Source: Hyphomicrobiales bacterium
Lineage (GTDB): Bacteria > Pseudomonadota > Alphaproteobacteria > Rhizobiales > Beijerinckiaceae
NCBI GenBank assembly: GCA_028290405.1
Contig: JAQGJX010000075.1
Location: forward strand, 1 to 56,555
Direction: 5' to 3'
Length of the DNA stretch: 56,555 bases
Shown: one piece after another, positions 24,741 to 33,497 of the stretch
Layout: each line of letters opens with the position of its first letter
How positions within the stretch are numbered: the stretch's first letter is position 1
Program-made: the position numbers and the translations under genes
The notes under the pieces: model-generated
Database searches by the model: none
What the model was told of the DNA's origin: nothing
Seen by the model: only the letters and a program-made list of their open reading frames with translations

Positions 24741-26168
24741 TTGGCAGGCTCAGCAGCAGGCGAAGCTTTGCGCGCGGTGGAGTGGCCGGCGCGGCCGATT
24801 CCCGTGACGGCGTCCTACGACGTGGTGGTGGTTGGCGGCGGGCCGGGGGGCTTTGCGGCGGCGCTTCAGGCGGCGCGCATGGGCATGAAGGTCGCGCTGA
24901 TCGAGCGCTTCGACATGCCCGGCGGCGTGCATACGTCCGGCCTGCAGGGCGCGGCGGGCGAAGGCGTCGGGGGCATCCACACCGAGCTGATGGAGCGCTT
25001 CGCCGCCGAGGGGCACATCTACGTCGCCACCCAGGACACGCATCCCGATTGGGCCGGCAATCCGTTGTCCCACTACGAGCGGCGCATGCAGCCCGGCAGC
25101 GCGTTCGCGCGCGCGAGCTTCAATCCCGAAGGCGCCGGGACGATCATGTCGCGCATGCTGGCGGAGGCCGGCGTCGACGCCATGTACGGCACGACATTCG
25201 TGGACGCCGTGATGCGGCGCGAGAGCGGCAACGACGTCATCGAGGCCATCGTCATCCACAACGCCTCCGGCACGCAGGCCATCGCGGGAACCATCTTCAT
25301 CGACGGCTCGGGCACGGCGGAACTGGTGGCGCGCTCGGGCGCGCCGTTCGTGCGCGGCGGCGGCGGCCAGCCGGAAGGCGCGGAGTGGGACGGCGTGAAC
25401 AGGCCCATTCCGGGCGGCCTGTTGTGGATCATGACGGGCGTGGAATACTCGAAGGTCGTCGCGCACCAGCGCGACGCGAACGATCCGCGCCTGAGCAAGG
25501 TCATCGCCGAGGCGAGCGCGGCGGGCGACCTGCCGCCGGGCGTCTACCGCCCCAAGATGGGCGGCAAGAACGTCTATGGCGAAGCGTATATCGGCCATCC
25601 CACGCTGGACATGAGTCCTATGCTGGCGGACGGCTCGTTCATCATGTGGCAGAACGCGCCCTATGAATGGGCGCTGCGCATGGACGAGAGCGCCGCCGAC
25701 GAGGCGCGCGCCAAGCGCGAGTTGCGCGGGTTCATCAACGCCGAGGCGGCCTTCCTGCAAAAGTACGTGCCGGGCTTCGAGGGCGCGACGCTCGCCAGCG
25801 TCGGGCGCTACGTGGGCACGCGCGACGGCCGCCATCCCATTGGCGAGCACGTGTTCACGCTGGAAGGCGTGCTGGCGGGCCACACCTATCGCGACGCGGT
25901 GACGAAGCCGATGACGAAGCCCTTCTTCTGGGACGCGTATCGCAAGCACTCGTTCGAGGTGCCGTTCCGCTGCTTCCTGCCCAAGAAGGTGCGCAACCTC
26001 CTGCTCACCGGCGCCTCGCTGTCGTTCACGTACGAGACCATCTTCATGGTGATGCGCAACTTCCCCTGGTGCACGCAAACCGGCGAGATCGCGGGCTTTG
26101 CGGCGGCGCGGTGCATCGAGAAGAAAATCTCGCCCAAAGAGCTGGAGTGGACGCAGCCTTACTTCTGA
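24741..26168 (+). CDS. FAD-dependent oxidoreductase (FAD_oxidored family)
   Basis: The 475-residue protein has a dinucleotide-binding motif VVVVGGGPGGFAAALQAARMG at about 28-48, FIDGSGTAELVAR in the middle and a C-terminal LLTGASLSFTYE segment closing the flavin site. The family reduces or oxidises undefined small molecules. Some members carry Fe-S ligands, but I see no cysteine cluster here. TTG 24741 is chosen as start because AAGGGAGG lies 6 bases upstream; the frame is open further back to 24690 without a ribosome site. It ends 10 bases inside the convergent sugar dehydrogenase gene. Substrate unknown. Confidence 0.85.
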   Translation: MAGSAAGEALRAVEWPARPIPVTASYDVVVVGGGPGGFAAALQAARMGMKVALIERFDMPGGVHTSGLQGAAGEGVGGIHTELMERFAAEGHIYVATQDTHPDWAGNPLSHYERRMQPGSAFARASFNPEGAGTIMSRMLAEAGVDAMYGTTFVDAVMRRESGNDVIEAIVIHNASGTQAIAGTIFIDGSGTAELVARSGAPFVRGGGGQPEGAEWDGVNRPIPGGLLWIMTGVEYSKVVAHQRDANDPRLSKVIAEASAAGDLPPGVYRPKMGGKNVYGEAYIGHPTLDMSPMLADGSFIMWQNAPYEWALRMDESAADEARAKRELRGFINAEAAFLQKYVPGFEGATLASVGRYVGTRDGRHPIGEHVFTLEGVLAGHTYRDAVTKPMTKPFFWDAYRKHSFEVPFRCFLPKKVRNLLLTGASLSFTYETIFMVMRNFPWCTQTGEIAGFAAARCIEKKISPKELEWTQPYF

Positions 26169-27280
26169 GGCGTGAGCCGCAGGACCCTGCCGTTGTTCTC
26201 GTCGGTGACGAGCCAGACCGCGCCGTCGCTCGCCACCGCCACGTCGCGGATGCGCGCGCCCATGGCGATGCGTTCCTCGCCCGTCACGCGCTCCCCGTCG
26301 AGCGTGAGGCGCACGAGCGCCTGTCCGGCCAGCGCGCCCGCCAGCAACGAGCCGCGCCAGCCGGGGAAGAGATCGGCGACGTAGAACGCCATGCCGGAGG
26401 GCGCTATGGAGGGCGTCCAGTGATGGAGAGAGGCCGCCAGATCGGGCCGCGTGGCCGGGGAGGGAATGGCCCGCCCGTCGTAATGCTTGCCCCAGCTCAC
26501 CAGCGGCCATCCGTAATTGCGGCCCGGCAGGGCGATATTGACCTCGTCGCCTCCCATGGGGCCCATCTCGTGGGTCCACAGCGCGCCCGTTTCGGGGTGG
26601 ATCGCCGCGCCCTGCACGTTGCGGTGGCCGTAGGACCAGATTTCCGGCCGCGCCCCGGGCCGGTCGACGAACGGGTTGTCCTTGGGGACCGAGCCGTCGC
26701 GCTCGATGCGCACGACCGCGCCCAGATGCGTGGACGTGTCCTGCGCGCGCTCGAAGGTGAAGCGCTCACCCAGCGTCACGAAGATGCGGCCGTCGCGCGC
26801 GAACGCGATGCGCGAGCCGAAATGGTTGCCGCCTTCCAGCTTCGGCTCCTGGCGGAACAGCACGCGCACGTCCTCAAGCGCCGTGGCTGCGTCGTTCAGC
26901 CTGCCGCGCGCCAGCGCCGTGCCGGCGCTCGTCCCGGAGCCGGGCTCCGCGAAGGTGAGATAGACGAGGCGGTCGCTGGCGAACTCCGGCGAGAGGGCCA
27001 CGTCCAGCAGGCCGCCCTGTCCACGCGCGAAGACGCGAGGGACGCCGCCGATGGGCTGCGAGACGGCGCCGTCCTGCGCCACGGTGCGCAGCCGTCCGGG
27101 CCGCTCGGTGACGAGCAGGCGGCCGTCCGGCAGGAAGGCCATGCCCCAGGGGTGCTGAAGCCCCTGCGCCACCACGTCCACCCGCACAGGGCCAGATTGC
27201 GTGCTGAGCGTGCGCGGCTGCGCCAGCGCCGCAGAGGCGACAAAAATGGCGAGCAGGGTGGCGGCGGCGATGCGGATCAT
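26159..27280 (-). CDS. PQQ-dependent sugar dehydrogenase (soluble aldose / sorbosone dehydrogenase family)
   Basis: The 373-residue protein has a signal peptide (about 1-20, ending SAALAQ) and then a six-bladed beta-propeller. HPWGMAFLPDGRLLVTERPG carries the conserved His, with further motifs GGNHFGSRIAF, SYGHRNVQGAA and HEMGPMGGDEVN. It would oxidise aldoses in the periplasm and pass electrons to the respiratory chain, given PQQ. The apparent absence of a PQQ synthesis operon in this window says nothing about the genome. It converges with the FAD oxidoreductase. Confidence 0.9.
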   Translation of the reverse strand: MIRIAAATLLAIFVASAALAQPRTLSTQSGPVRVDVVAQGLQHPWGMAFLPDGRLLVTERPGRLRTVAQDGAVSQPIGGVPRVFARGQGGLLDVALSPEFASDRLVYLTFAEPGSGTSAGTALARGRLNDAATALEDVRVLFRQEPKLEGGNHFGSRIAFARDGRIFVTLGERFTFERAQDTSTHLGAVVRIERDGSVPKDNPFVDRPGARPEIWSYGHRNVQGAAIHPETGALWTHEMGPMGGDEVNIALPGRNYGWPLVSWGKHYDGRAIPSPATRPDLAASLHHWTPSIAPSGMAFYVADLFPGWRGSLLAGALAGQALVRLTLDGERVTGEERIAMGARIRDVAVASDGAVWLVTDENNGRVLRLTPQK

Positions 27281-27308
27281 GTCCAGCTCCGGCGGTTGGC
27301 GACCGCGC

Positions 27309-27776
27309 CTAGCGCAGCGTAACGGCGCTTTCGCGCACTATTCTACCGCCCTCGGCCTGCGAAAACACCAGCGTCAGCCGCGAGGCGCCCGACATGCGGC
27401 GTCCCGCCCGCGAGGTCCTGTCCCACAGCAGGACGGCGCGCGCTTCGCACAGGCCTTGCGGCGTGCAGCGCGTCGTGGCCGATCCCGGCTGGATGGAGTA
27501 GGTCCGCGCCGGCCATGCGCGAATGTAGTTCAGCTTGTCGCGCAGCGCCTGCTCGCGGCTCATGGCCTTGCCGTAATAGATCACTCGGGGCGCGTAGAAT
27601 TCGCGCATCGTCGCGGGGGTCACGCCGCCGTCGCGCGACCACACCTGCACATAGGCGTGCAGCTTGGCTGCGGGGTCCTGCGGCGCCCGGTCCTCGCGGC
27701 CCGCCTGCGCGAGGGCGGCTCCCGCGAGGGCGAGCCATGCCGCGCCCGCCAGGCTGATGGTCCATGCCCTTTTCAT
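27309..27776 (-). CDS. Secreted hypothetical protein
   Basis: This 155-residue protein has a clear signal peptide (KRAWTISLAGAAWLALAG...ALAQ). The mature part looks like an NTF2-like alpha+beta fold (AYVQVWSRDGG, MREFYAPRVIYYGKAMS), with a Cys pair in TTRCTPQGLCEA that could form a disulfide. It lies divergent to the tiny membrane-protein gene at 27889 and 28 bases after the sugar dehydrogenase start, on the same strand. Function unknown. Confidence 0.75.
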   Translation of the reverse strand: MKRAWTISLAGAAWLALAGAALAQAGREDRAPQDPAAKLHAYVQVWSRDGGVTPATMREFYAPRVIYYGKAMSREQALRDKLNYIRAWPARTYSIQPGSATTRCTPQGLCEARAVLLWDRTSRAGRRMSGASRLTLVFSQAEGGRIVRESAVTLR

Positions 27777-27888
27777 GGGGCCACAACCGGGGCCCTTGGG
27801 CCGAAGTTCCGGATTCGCCGGGGAAAAATCCCTTGGTTAACGGGGCGTTAACGGATGTTGCGCTAGGCTGTGAACTCAGGAGGACGCT

Positions 27889-27999
27889 ATGAAGACCACC
27901 CCCTACGTCGCCCCTCGCGAAGAGCACCTCGTCATCCAGATTTGCCTTCTGGTCGGCCTGCTGGCGACCGTTCTGGCGCTGATGGCCGCCGTCGTCTGA
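27889..27999 (+). CDS. 36-residue single-pass membrane protein
   Basis: This short frame has a strong AGGAGG ribosome site 6 bases before ATG 27889. It begins MKTTPYVAPREEHLVIQ and continues as a single hydrophobic helix (about 20 residues rich in L, V and A) to the stop at 27999. Charged residues at the N-terminal side predict N-in topology. Sixty-base spacing and shared strand link it loosely with the gene at 28085. No family recognised; gene call rests on the ribosome site and clean membrane segment. Confidence 0.6.
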   Translation: MKTTPYVAPREEHLVIQICLLVGLLATVLALMAAVV

Positions 28000-28084
28000 C
28001 GCCATAGGCCCGGCCGGACGATCCGGCTGCGGCGGAACCATGCCGCCATGCGGCGGTTTATTCCCCTTTGCCGGGGATAAGCTC

Positions 28085-28771
28085 ATGCGTCAGATACTTG
28101 CCGCCGCCGTCGCGCTCGGAGCGCTGTCCGCCGCATGGCCCGCGGATGCGCAATCTCCCGGGACGCCGGCTCCGGTTCAGGCGCCCGCGCCGTCTCCTTC
28201 CAAACCGCCCGCGAGCGCCGCCGTAAAAGACGCCAACCCTCCGGCGCTCGACAACGTGCGCATCCGCGGACAGGTGGAGACCGTGGAGGCGAACTCGGTG
28301 GCGGTGCTGCTGAGCCAGGGCATTTCCCTGAAGATCGACCTTCAGGACACCACCCCCATTTTCGCCGTGACGCGCGCCGAGCTCAAAGACCTGAGCGCAG
28401 GGGCGGACGTGCGCGTGCGCACTCGCTCGGCTCCGCAGGGCGGGCTTGTGGCGGCGGACGTGCTGGTTCTCTCAGGCGCTCTCCCGATCGCCTCCAGCGA
28501 GGCGCTGGCCGAACTCACCATGCAGGGCGCCTACAAGGCGCAGGACGAAACAAACGGCGAGAAGGTGCTGGTGCTCACCGAGAAGGGCGGGGACCGGCGC
28601 GTTGCGGTGGCGCAGGAGACGACCTATTGGCGCCTGCGCCCTGCGGCGCTGAACGAGATCAAGCCCGGAATGGCGCTCTCGGTCCTCATCGTGAAGGAGG
28701 CGGACGGCAAGGCGCAGACCATGCGGGCGGTGTTCGGCTCGCCCGCGACCGGCACGCTTCTGCCCCTCTGA
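28085..28771 (+). CDS. Secreted hypothetical protein with tandem OB-like (DUF5666-type) segments
   Basis: The 228-residue protein has a signal peptide (about 1-23, ending WPADAQ) and a Pro/Ser linker. It then has a beta-rich region starting RIRGQVETVEANSVAVLL. That segment resembles the DUF5666 / OB-fold pattern in which a G-x-V/I start, a central T-x-I and a D-V-R-V repeat occur. A second half contains VLVLTEKGGDRRVAV and YWRLRP. There are no cysteines after the signal. Followed by a strong hairpin at 28779. Function unknown; the periplasm is the likely site. Confidence 0.75.
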   Translation: MRQILAAAVALGALSAAWPADAQSPGTPAPVQAPAPSPSKPPASAAVKDANPPALDNVRIRGQVETVEANSVAVLLSQGISLKIDLQDTTPIFAVTRAELKDLSAGADVRVRTRSAPQGGLVAADVLVLSGALPIASSEALAELTMQGAYKAQDETNGEKVLVLTEKGGDRRVAVAQETTYWRLRPAALNEIKPGMALSVLIVKEADGKAQTMRAVFGSPATGTLLPL

Positions 28772-28778
28772 CGCGAAA

Positions 28779-28801
28779 CGGCCCGCCATGACGGCGGGCC
28801 G
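28779..28801. terminator. Hairpin between convergent genes
   Basis: CGGCCCGCC (28779-28787) pairs with GGCGGGCCG (28793-28801) over a five-base loop: a 9-bp GC stem just after the stop at 28771. It faces the end of the convergent SH3 gene (28826). There is no long U-run on either side, so it may work in both directions but weakly. Confidence 0.55.
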
Positions 28802-28825
28802 CTCGTTCACCGGATCATGGCGCGA

Positions 28826-29563
28826 TCAGTCCTCGCGTCCGCGACGGCCTTCGCCGCGACCCTCGGGCCGGCCTTCGCCGCGCCCTTCCGTGCGGCCTTC
28901 CGCCCGGCCCTGGCCGCGGAACTGCTCGCGGTTCTCCCGCGCCTCGGGCCGTTGCGTCTCGCGCTGGCCGCGCTGCTGGAACGTGTCGCGGTCGCGGTCG
29001 AACCGCTGGCCCTCTTCACGCCGTTCGAAGCGCTGGCCGCCCTCGCGGCGTTCCTCGCGCACGCCGCCGCCGTCTCGGAACGTGTCGCGGCGCTCTCGGG
29101 TGCGCCAGTCGTCGCCGTCGCGCCGCTCGCGCATGCGCCAGTCCTCGCGGCCATAGCGTCCGCCCCGGTCGAACCAGGTCTCGCGCTGGCTATAGAACGG
29201 GCGGTCGCGATAATAGCGGCCCCAATAGTCGCGCACCGCGAATCCGACGACCGGAACGCCGATGCGCGGGCCCCATTCGTCCACCGCGACGTAGCGGTTG
29301 TTGTAGGCGTAGGTGAGCAGGTTCGCGTTCACCCACCCGCGGTTGCCCCGCCAGCCCACGTCGCACCAGTTGAACTCGTCGAGGCAGCCGATGATGCGCA
29401 CCGGCGAATCCTCGGGGATGGTGGCGACGGCGGGATATTCCACGCCCGGGCCGGCGCGCATGTTCACGTCGTCGGTCGTATAGCCGTTCTGGGCGAGCGC
29501 GACAGCCGGCGCCGCAAGCAGCATGGCGGCGACAGGCGCGGCGAGCTTCCATGGTCTCGTCAT
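28826..29563 (-). CDS. Secreted SH3-domain protein with Arg/Glu/Gly-rich repetitive tail
   Basis: The protein has 245 residues. A signal peptide (ending VALAQ near 25) leads into a bacterial SH3 domain (about 28-85: VNMRAGPGVEYPAV, IPEDSPVRIIGC, WCDVGWRGNRGWVNANLL), a fold that often binds peptidoglycan or peptides. After a Tyr/Arg linker the last 110 residues are a low-complexity R/E/G/D tail with repeated motifs (RREEGQRF, EGRGEGRPEGRG). The domain's two Cys (GCLDEFNWC) may form a disulfide. GAGGAGAGGG precedes ATG 29563. The tail is highly charged and probably disordered; its role is unknown. Confidence 0.85.
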   Translation of the reverse strand: MTRPWKLAAPVAAMLLAAPAVALAQNGYTTDDVNMRAGPGVEYPAVATIPEDSPVRIIGCLDEFNWCDVGWRGNRGWVNANLLTYAYNNRYVAVDEWGPRIGVPVVGFAVRDYWGRYYRDRPFYSQRETWFDRGGRYGREDWRMRERRDGDDWRTRERRDTFRDGGGVREERREGGQRFERREEGQRFDRDRDTFQQRGQRETQRPEARENREQFRGQGRAEGRTEGRGEGRPEGRGEGRRGRED

Positions 29564-29678
29564 GACCCTCTCCTCTGTTGGGCGCGCAGGACAGCGCGCG
29601 GCGACAGAGGAGAACGCAAGCCCAGTTGGAGCGTTCCCGAACGGCGAACGCCGAGGCTCAGGGTTGCGGGCTTCCGCC

Positions 29679-30062
29679 TCAGTCTTCGGCGATCACGCTC
29701 ACGTGGGCGGCGACGATCCGCCAGCCTTCCGGCATGCGCGCCCAGGTCTGCATCTGGCGGCCGATCTTGCCCTTTGCGCTGTCGCGGCGAAACAGCGTCG
29801 AAGCCGTCGCGAAGTCGCGCCCGTAGGTGGTGATCTGCGTGCGCTCCAGCGTGCGCTCGAGGCCAGCCGACGGCCGGCTCGCCCGAAAGGCGGCGATCTC
29901 GTCGAAACCGTAAAGGTTCTCGCCGCCCCCGTAGCGGATGGCGTGCGGGCTGTTCCAGAAGAAATCGTCGAGCGTCGCGACGTCGTTGGTCACCAGCGCG
30001 ACTTCATAGCGGGCGAATTCCGCCTCCACTTCGCGCAGCGTCTCTGGGTCGTTGACGATCAT
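29679..30062 (-). CDS. atzH: AtzH / HpxZ-like NTF2-fold protein (DUF3225)
   Basis: The 127-residue protein has the SnoaL/NTF2-like fold: start VNDPETLREVEAEFARYE, middle FFWNSPHAIRYGGGE, end WRIVAAHVSV. It matches the small protein coded beside AtzE-type amidases. ATG 30062 overlaps the amidase stop (ATGA). In cyanuric-acid type clusters this protein accompanies the carboxybiuret hydrolase; its own activity is uncertain. The start matches conserved family length. Confidence 0.8.
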   Translation of the reverse strand: MIVNDPETLREVEAEFARYEVALVTNDVATLDDFFWNSPHAIRYGGGENLYGFDEIAAFRASRPSAGLERTLERTQITTYGRDFATASTLFRRDSAKGKIGRQMQTWARMPEGWRIVAAHVSVIAED

Positions 30063-31468
30063 GGATGCGGCTCCGGGGCGATGGGGGCGCGCACGGCGCC
30101 CATGTCTTCGAGGGCCTTGGCGACGCGCAGCGCAATGTCTTCGCGCCACGGCGCGGCGATGATCTGCACGCCGATGGGCAGCGTCTCGCCCTCAGTCCAC
30201 ACGGGCACGGTGGCGACGGGCAGGCCGATGAACGAGATGGGCTGGGTGAACATGCCAAGGTTGGCGCGCACCGGCAGGGCCTTGCCCTCCAGCGTCATCA
30301 TCTTTTGCCCGATGCGCGGCGCGCGGCAGGGCGTCGCGGGCGCGAGGATCACGTCCGTATGCTCGAAGACGCGCAGCACGGCCTCGCGATACCAGCGCCG
30401 GAACTTGTGCGCGCGGGTCGCCCATGCGCCGGGCGCCAGCGCCCCGGCCATCAGGCGCTCGCGCACGTCGGGATCGAAGGCCGCCGCGTTCGTGCGCAGC
30501 CGGTCGAGATGCAGCGCCGCGCCTTCCGACATGGTGATGAGAAACGCCGCCGCGCGGGCGCGCCCGGCCTCCGGCAGGTCCACGCTTCGGGAGACCTCGA
30601 GAGCTTTTGCCACGCGCGCCACCGCCTCGTAGGCGGCGGGATCGGCGCCGCTGGCGAAGTAGCCGCCGGCGGTCGCGATCCGCAGGCCCGCAAGGCCGCT
30701 GGCCAGCGCCGGGGAGGCGGGTTCGAACGGTCGCGCGGCCTGCGCATGGTCGTCCGCGTCCGCGCCCTGCATCACGTCATACGCGAGCGCCAGGTCGTCG
30801 ACGGCGCGCGCGATGGGGCCAAGGTGGTCGAGGCTGGCGACGAAGGGAAACGTGCCCGCGCGCGAGAGCCTGCCGTACGTCGGCTTCAGCCCGAAGAGGC
30901 CGCAGAACGAGGAAGGCACGCGGATGGAGCCGTTGGTGTCCGACCCCAGCGACAGGGCCGCCATGCCGGACGCCACCGCCGCCCCGGACCCGCCCGACGA
31001 GCCGCCCGTCATGTGCGCGGGATCGTGAGGATTGCGCGAGGGGCCGAAGTGCGCGTTCTCGCCCGTGAAGTCATAGGCGAACTCGCCCATGTTGAGCGCC
31101 CCCACCAGCACCGCGTCGGCCGCCACGAGCTTGCGGACGAGGAACGCGTCCGCGCCTGCGGGCGGCTGCGTCTCCATCATCTTCGCGCCCGCCAGCGTGG
31201 TCACGGCGTCCACGTCGAACAGGTTCTTCACCGCGAACGGCGCCCCCGCCATGGGACCCAGCGCCTCGCCGCGCGCGCGCCGCGCGTCGATGCCGTCCGC
31301 CTGCGCCAGGGCGCGCTCGGCCGCCACATGGGTGAAGGCGCCGAGCCCGGGGTCGAGACGCGCGATGCGCGCAAGCGCGTCCTGCGCAACGGCGCGCGCA
31401 GTGACGCGCCCGGCGTGGACGTCCGCGGCGATCTGCGTGCACGTTGACTGGGAGGGAGACGCGCTCAT
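30059..31468 (-). CDS. atzE: AtzE-like amidase (1-carboxybiuret hydrolase family)
   Basis: The 469-residue amidase-signature enzyme has all of the Ser-cisSer-Lys triad: Lys in FAVKNLFD (about 80), Ser in GGSSGGSGAA (about 155) and Ser in GSDTNGSIRVPSSF (about 179). A closely coupled small DUF4089 gene upstream (overlap ATGA at 31465) is the mark of the AtzE-AtzG pair. There it hydrolyses 1-carboxybiuret to urea-1,3-dicarboxylate-type products and ammonium. A C-terminal DUF4089-like helix is supplied by AtzG, not fused. GatA is the nearest relative in sequence but is excluded by this context. The real substrate is inferred. Confidence 0.85.
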   Translation of the reverse strand: MSASPSQSTCTQIAADVHAGRVTARAVAQDALARIARLDPGLGAFTHVAAERALAQADGIDARRARGEALGPMAGAPFAVKNLFDVDAVTTLAGAKMMETQPPAGADAFLVRKLVAADAVLVGALNMGEFAYDFTGENAHFGPSRNPHDPAHMTGGSSGGSGAAVASGMAALSLGSDTNGSIRVPSSFCGLFGLKPTYGRLSRAGTFPFVASLDHLGPIARAVDDLALAYDVMQGADADDHAQAARPFEPASPALASGLAGLRIATAGGYFASGADPAAYEAVARVAKALEVSRSVDLPEAGRARAAAFLITMSEGAALHLDRLRTNAAAFDPDVRERLMAGALAPGAWATRAHKFRRWYREAVLRVFEHTDVILAPATPCRAPRIGQKMMTLEGKALPVRANLGMFTQPISFIGLPVATVPVWTEGETLPIGVQIIAAPWREDIALRVAKALEDMGAVRAPIAPEPHP

Positions 31469-31650
31469 GGGGTGAACACCGGCGCGGGCTCCGTGCGCTC
31501 GTCCAGCGGAAAGCCTTCCAGCAACCGCGCCATGTTCATGGCGATCTCCAGGTTGGTGCGCACGTCGGCCCGGCTGGCTTGCGGGATTTCGATCCCCACG
31601 ACGGGCGCGGCGGCGTCGATGAAGGCGTCGATGTCGGCGTGATCGCTCAT
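31465..31650 (-). CDS. atzG: AtzG-like small subunit (DUF4089)
   Basis: The 61-residue helical protein (ADIDAFIDAAAPVVGIEI, LEIAMNMARLLEGFPL) matches DUF4089. It is related to GatC and wraps around AtzE to stabilise it. Its stop overlaps the AtzE start, which favours equal synthesis. It follows atzF by 13 bases. Identification rests on the ...VRTNLEIAMNMARLLE pattern and position. Confidence 0.82.
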   Translation of the reverse strand: MSDHADIDAFIDAAAPVVGIEIPQASRADVRTNLEIAMNMARLLEGFPLDERTEPAPVFTP

Positions 31651-31663
31651 GGCGCTCTCCTGC

Positions 31664-33460
31664 TCAGGCCGTCGCGGAGCAATATGCGCGCCAGCCGCCG
31701 AATTCCGAAATGTCGCGGGCGTCCAGCGTCTCCACGCTTTCCACGATGAAGCCCTTGGGCTTCGTGCCGTCGCTCAGGCGCGTGGTGCCGATGCCCAGCG
31801 GCGCGGGAACGCCCTCGACGAAGGAGCCGAACGCTTCGGGCGTCAGCGCCCACACCTCGGCCTCGATGGAATGGCCTTCGCCGGGCGCGCAGCGCAGCAG
31901 GCCGGGGCGGCGGGGCGGGCCGCCCGCCAGCGCGAACAGGTTGTAGTCGGGCGCAGTGCGCACCGTGCGCAGGAAACGGGCGCCGCGGCTCGTCAGCTCG
32001 CCGTTCAGCGCCATGCCGGACAAATGCGCGCCCACGACGCACAGTTCGATCTCGCCCGGCCGGGCCCGCGCGGAATGGTGCGAAAGCGGCGGCTGCGGCC
32101 AGCCCGTGGCGCCGAGCGGTTCGTCGCACAGCGCCTGCAAGGGGGCGCCGATGGAGGCGAGCAGCGCATCCTGCCCGGCGGGCCCGATAAGGGTGACGCC
32201 GTTGGGGAAGCCGTCCGGGCGGAAGCGCACTGGAACGGCGAGCGCGCAAAGGTCGAGCAGGTTGACGAAGTTCGTATAGGTCCCCAGCTCGCTGTTGGGG
32301 CCGACGGGGTCCGCTTCGAGGTCGGCGAGCGTGCGCGGACGCGGATAGGTGGGAACCATCATGGCGTCCATGGAGCGCCACAGCGGCGCCGTCGCGCGCT
32401 TGAGGTCCGCAAGCCGGTACTGGGCGGCGAACACGTCGGCGGCGGAGAACTTCGCCGCGCCTGCGATGATCTTGCGCGTCACCGGGTGCAGCGCCGCCGG
32501 GCTGGTCTCCATCATCGCGCGGATCGCCTGGTAGCGCTCGGCCACCCAAGGCCCTTCATAGAGCAGGCGCGCGGTCTCGTAGAACGGCACCATGTCGATT
32601 TCGACGATGGTCGCGCCCGTGATGCGCAGGTCCTCGATGGCGCGCGCGAAGGCGGCTTCCGCCAACGCGTCGCCGCCGAACGTGAGGTCGCGGGCTTTGG
32701 GAACGGCCACGCGCAGCGTGGCGGGGGGCGTGCTGATCTGGCTGGCCGTCACCGGGCACGCATAGGCGTCCTGCGGGTCGAACACCGCCAGCGTTTCATA
32801 GACGTCCCACGCGTCCTCGACCGTGAGGGCGAACACCGAGACGCAGTCGAGCGTGCGGCAGGCGGGCAGCACGCCGCGCGTCGAAATGGCCCCCAGCGTC
32901 GGCTTCAGGCCCACGAGATTATTGAGCCCGGCGGGCACGCGGCCCGAGCCTGCGGTGTCGGTGCCCAGCGAAAACGACACGAGCCCGCGCGCGACGCTCA
33001 CCGCCGAACCCGAGCTTGAGCCCCCCGGCGCGATGGCGGGATCGAAGCTGTTGCGGGGCGCCGGATAGGGCGTGCGCACGCCCACGAGGCCCGTTGCGAA
33101 CTGGTCGAGGTTCGTCTTGCCGACCGGGATGGCGCCCGCCTCGATCAGCCTGGCGACCGCGAACGCGTGCTCCGCCGGATCGTGCTTGAACGCCGGGCAG
33201 GCGGCGGTGGTCGGCAGGCCGGCGACATCGATGTTGTCCTTGATGGCGAAGGGCGCGCCCCACAAGGGTTTCGCCGGGTCGTAGGCTCCCAACGCCTTCG
33301 CGTCCGCCAGCGCTTCGGACTTGTCGCGCAGGCAGATGAAGATCCCGGTGTCGCCGGACGCTTCGATGCGCGCATAGACCGCCTCGATGACGTCGGCCGG
33401 CGTCGCGCCCGCCGCATAGGCCGCCCGCAGGCTCTTCAGGTCGAAACGCACGTTGTCCAT
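31664..33460 (-). CDS. atzF: Allophanate hydrolase
   Basis: The protein has 598 residues. An amidase-signature domain comes first: Lys in FAIKDNIDVAG (about 73), Ser in GGSSSGSAVS (about 149) and Ser in GTDTAGSGRVP (about 173). The C-terminal AtzF-type domain (about 470-598, with GAHLSGMALNGELT and FGSFVEGVPAPLGIGT) is present, as in two-step allophanate hydrolases that release two ammonium and two CO2. No urea carboxylase gene lies in the window, so allophanate probably comes from the AtzE reaction. Cytoplasmic. First gene after the ABC importer genes, 37 bases downstream, on the same strand. Confidence 0.92.
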   Translation of the reverse strand: MDNVRFDLKSLRAAYAAGATPADVIEAVYARIEASGDTGIFICLRDKSEALADAKALGAYDPAKPLWGAPFAIKDNIDVAGLPTTAACPAFKHDPAEHAFAVARLIEAGAIPVGKTNLDQFATGLVGVRTPYPAPRNSFDPAIAPGGSSSGSAVSVARGLVSFSLGTDTAGSGRVPAGLNNLVGLKPTLGAISTRGVLPACRTLDCVSVFALTVEDAWDVYETLAVFDPQDAYACPVTASQISTPPATLRVAVPKARDLTFGGDALAEAAFARAIEDLRITGATIVEIDMVPFYETARLLYEGPWVAERYQAIRAMMETSPAALHPVTRKIIAGAAKFSAADVFAAQYRLADLKRATAPLWRSMDAMMVPTYPRPRTLADLEADPVGPNSELGTYTNFVNLLDLCALAVPVRFRPDGFPNGVTLIGPAGQDALLASIGAPLQALCDEPLGATGWPQPPLSHHSARARPGEIELCVVGAHLSGMALNGELTSRGARFLRTVRTAPDYNLFALAGGPPRRPGLLRCAPGEGHSIEAEVWALTPEAFGSFVEGVPAPLGIGTTRLSDGTKPKGFIVESVETLDARDISEFGGWRAYCSATA

Positions 33461-33497
33461 CGTACTCTCTTCAAGCTTGGTGAGGCGTTGCGCGTCG

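Noticed and set aside
24750-26579. 609-codon minus frame across the FAD oxidoreductase
   Set aside because: Shadow of the plus-strand gene, no recognised domains.
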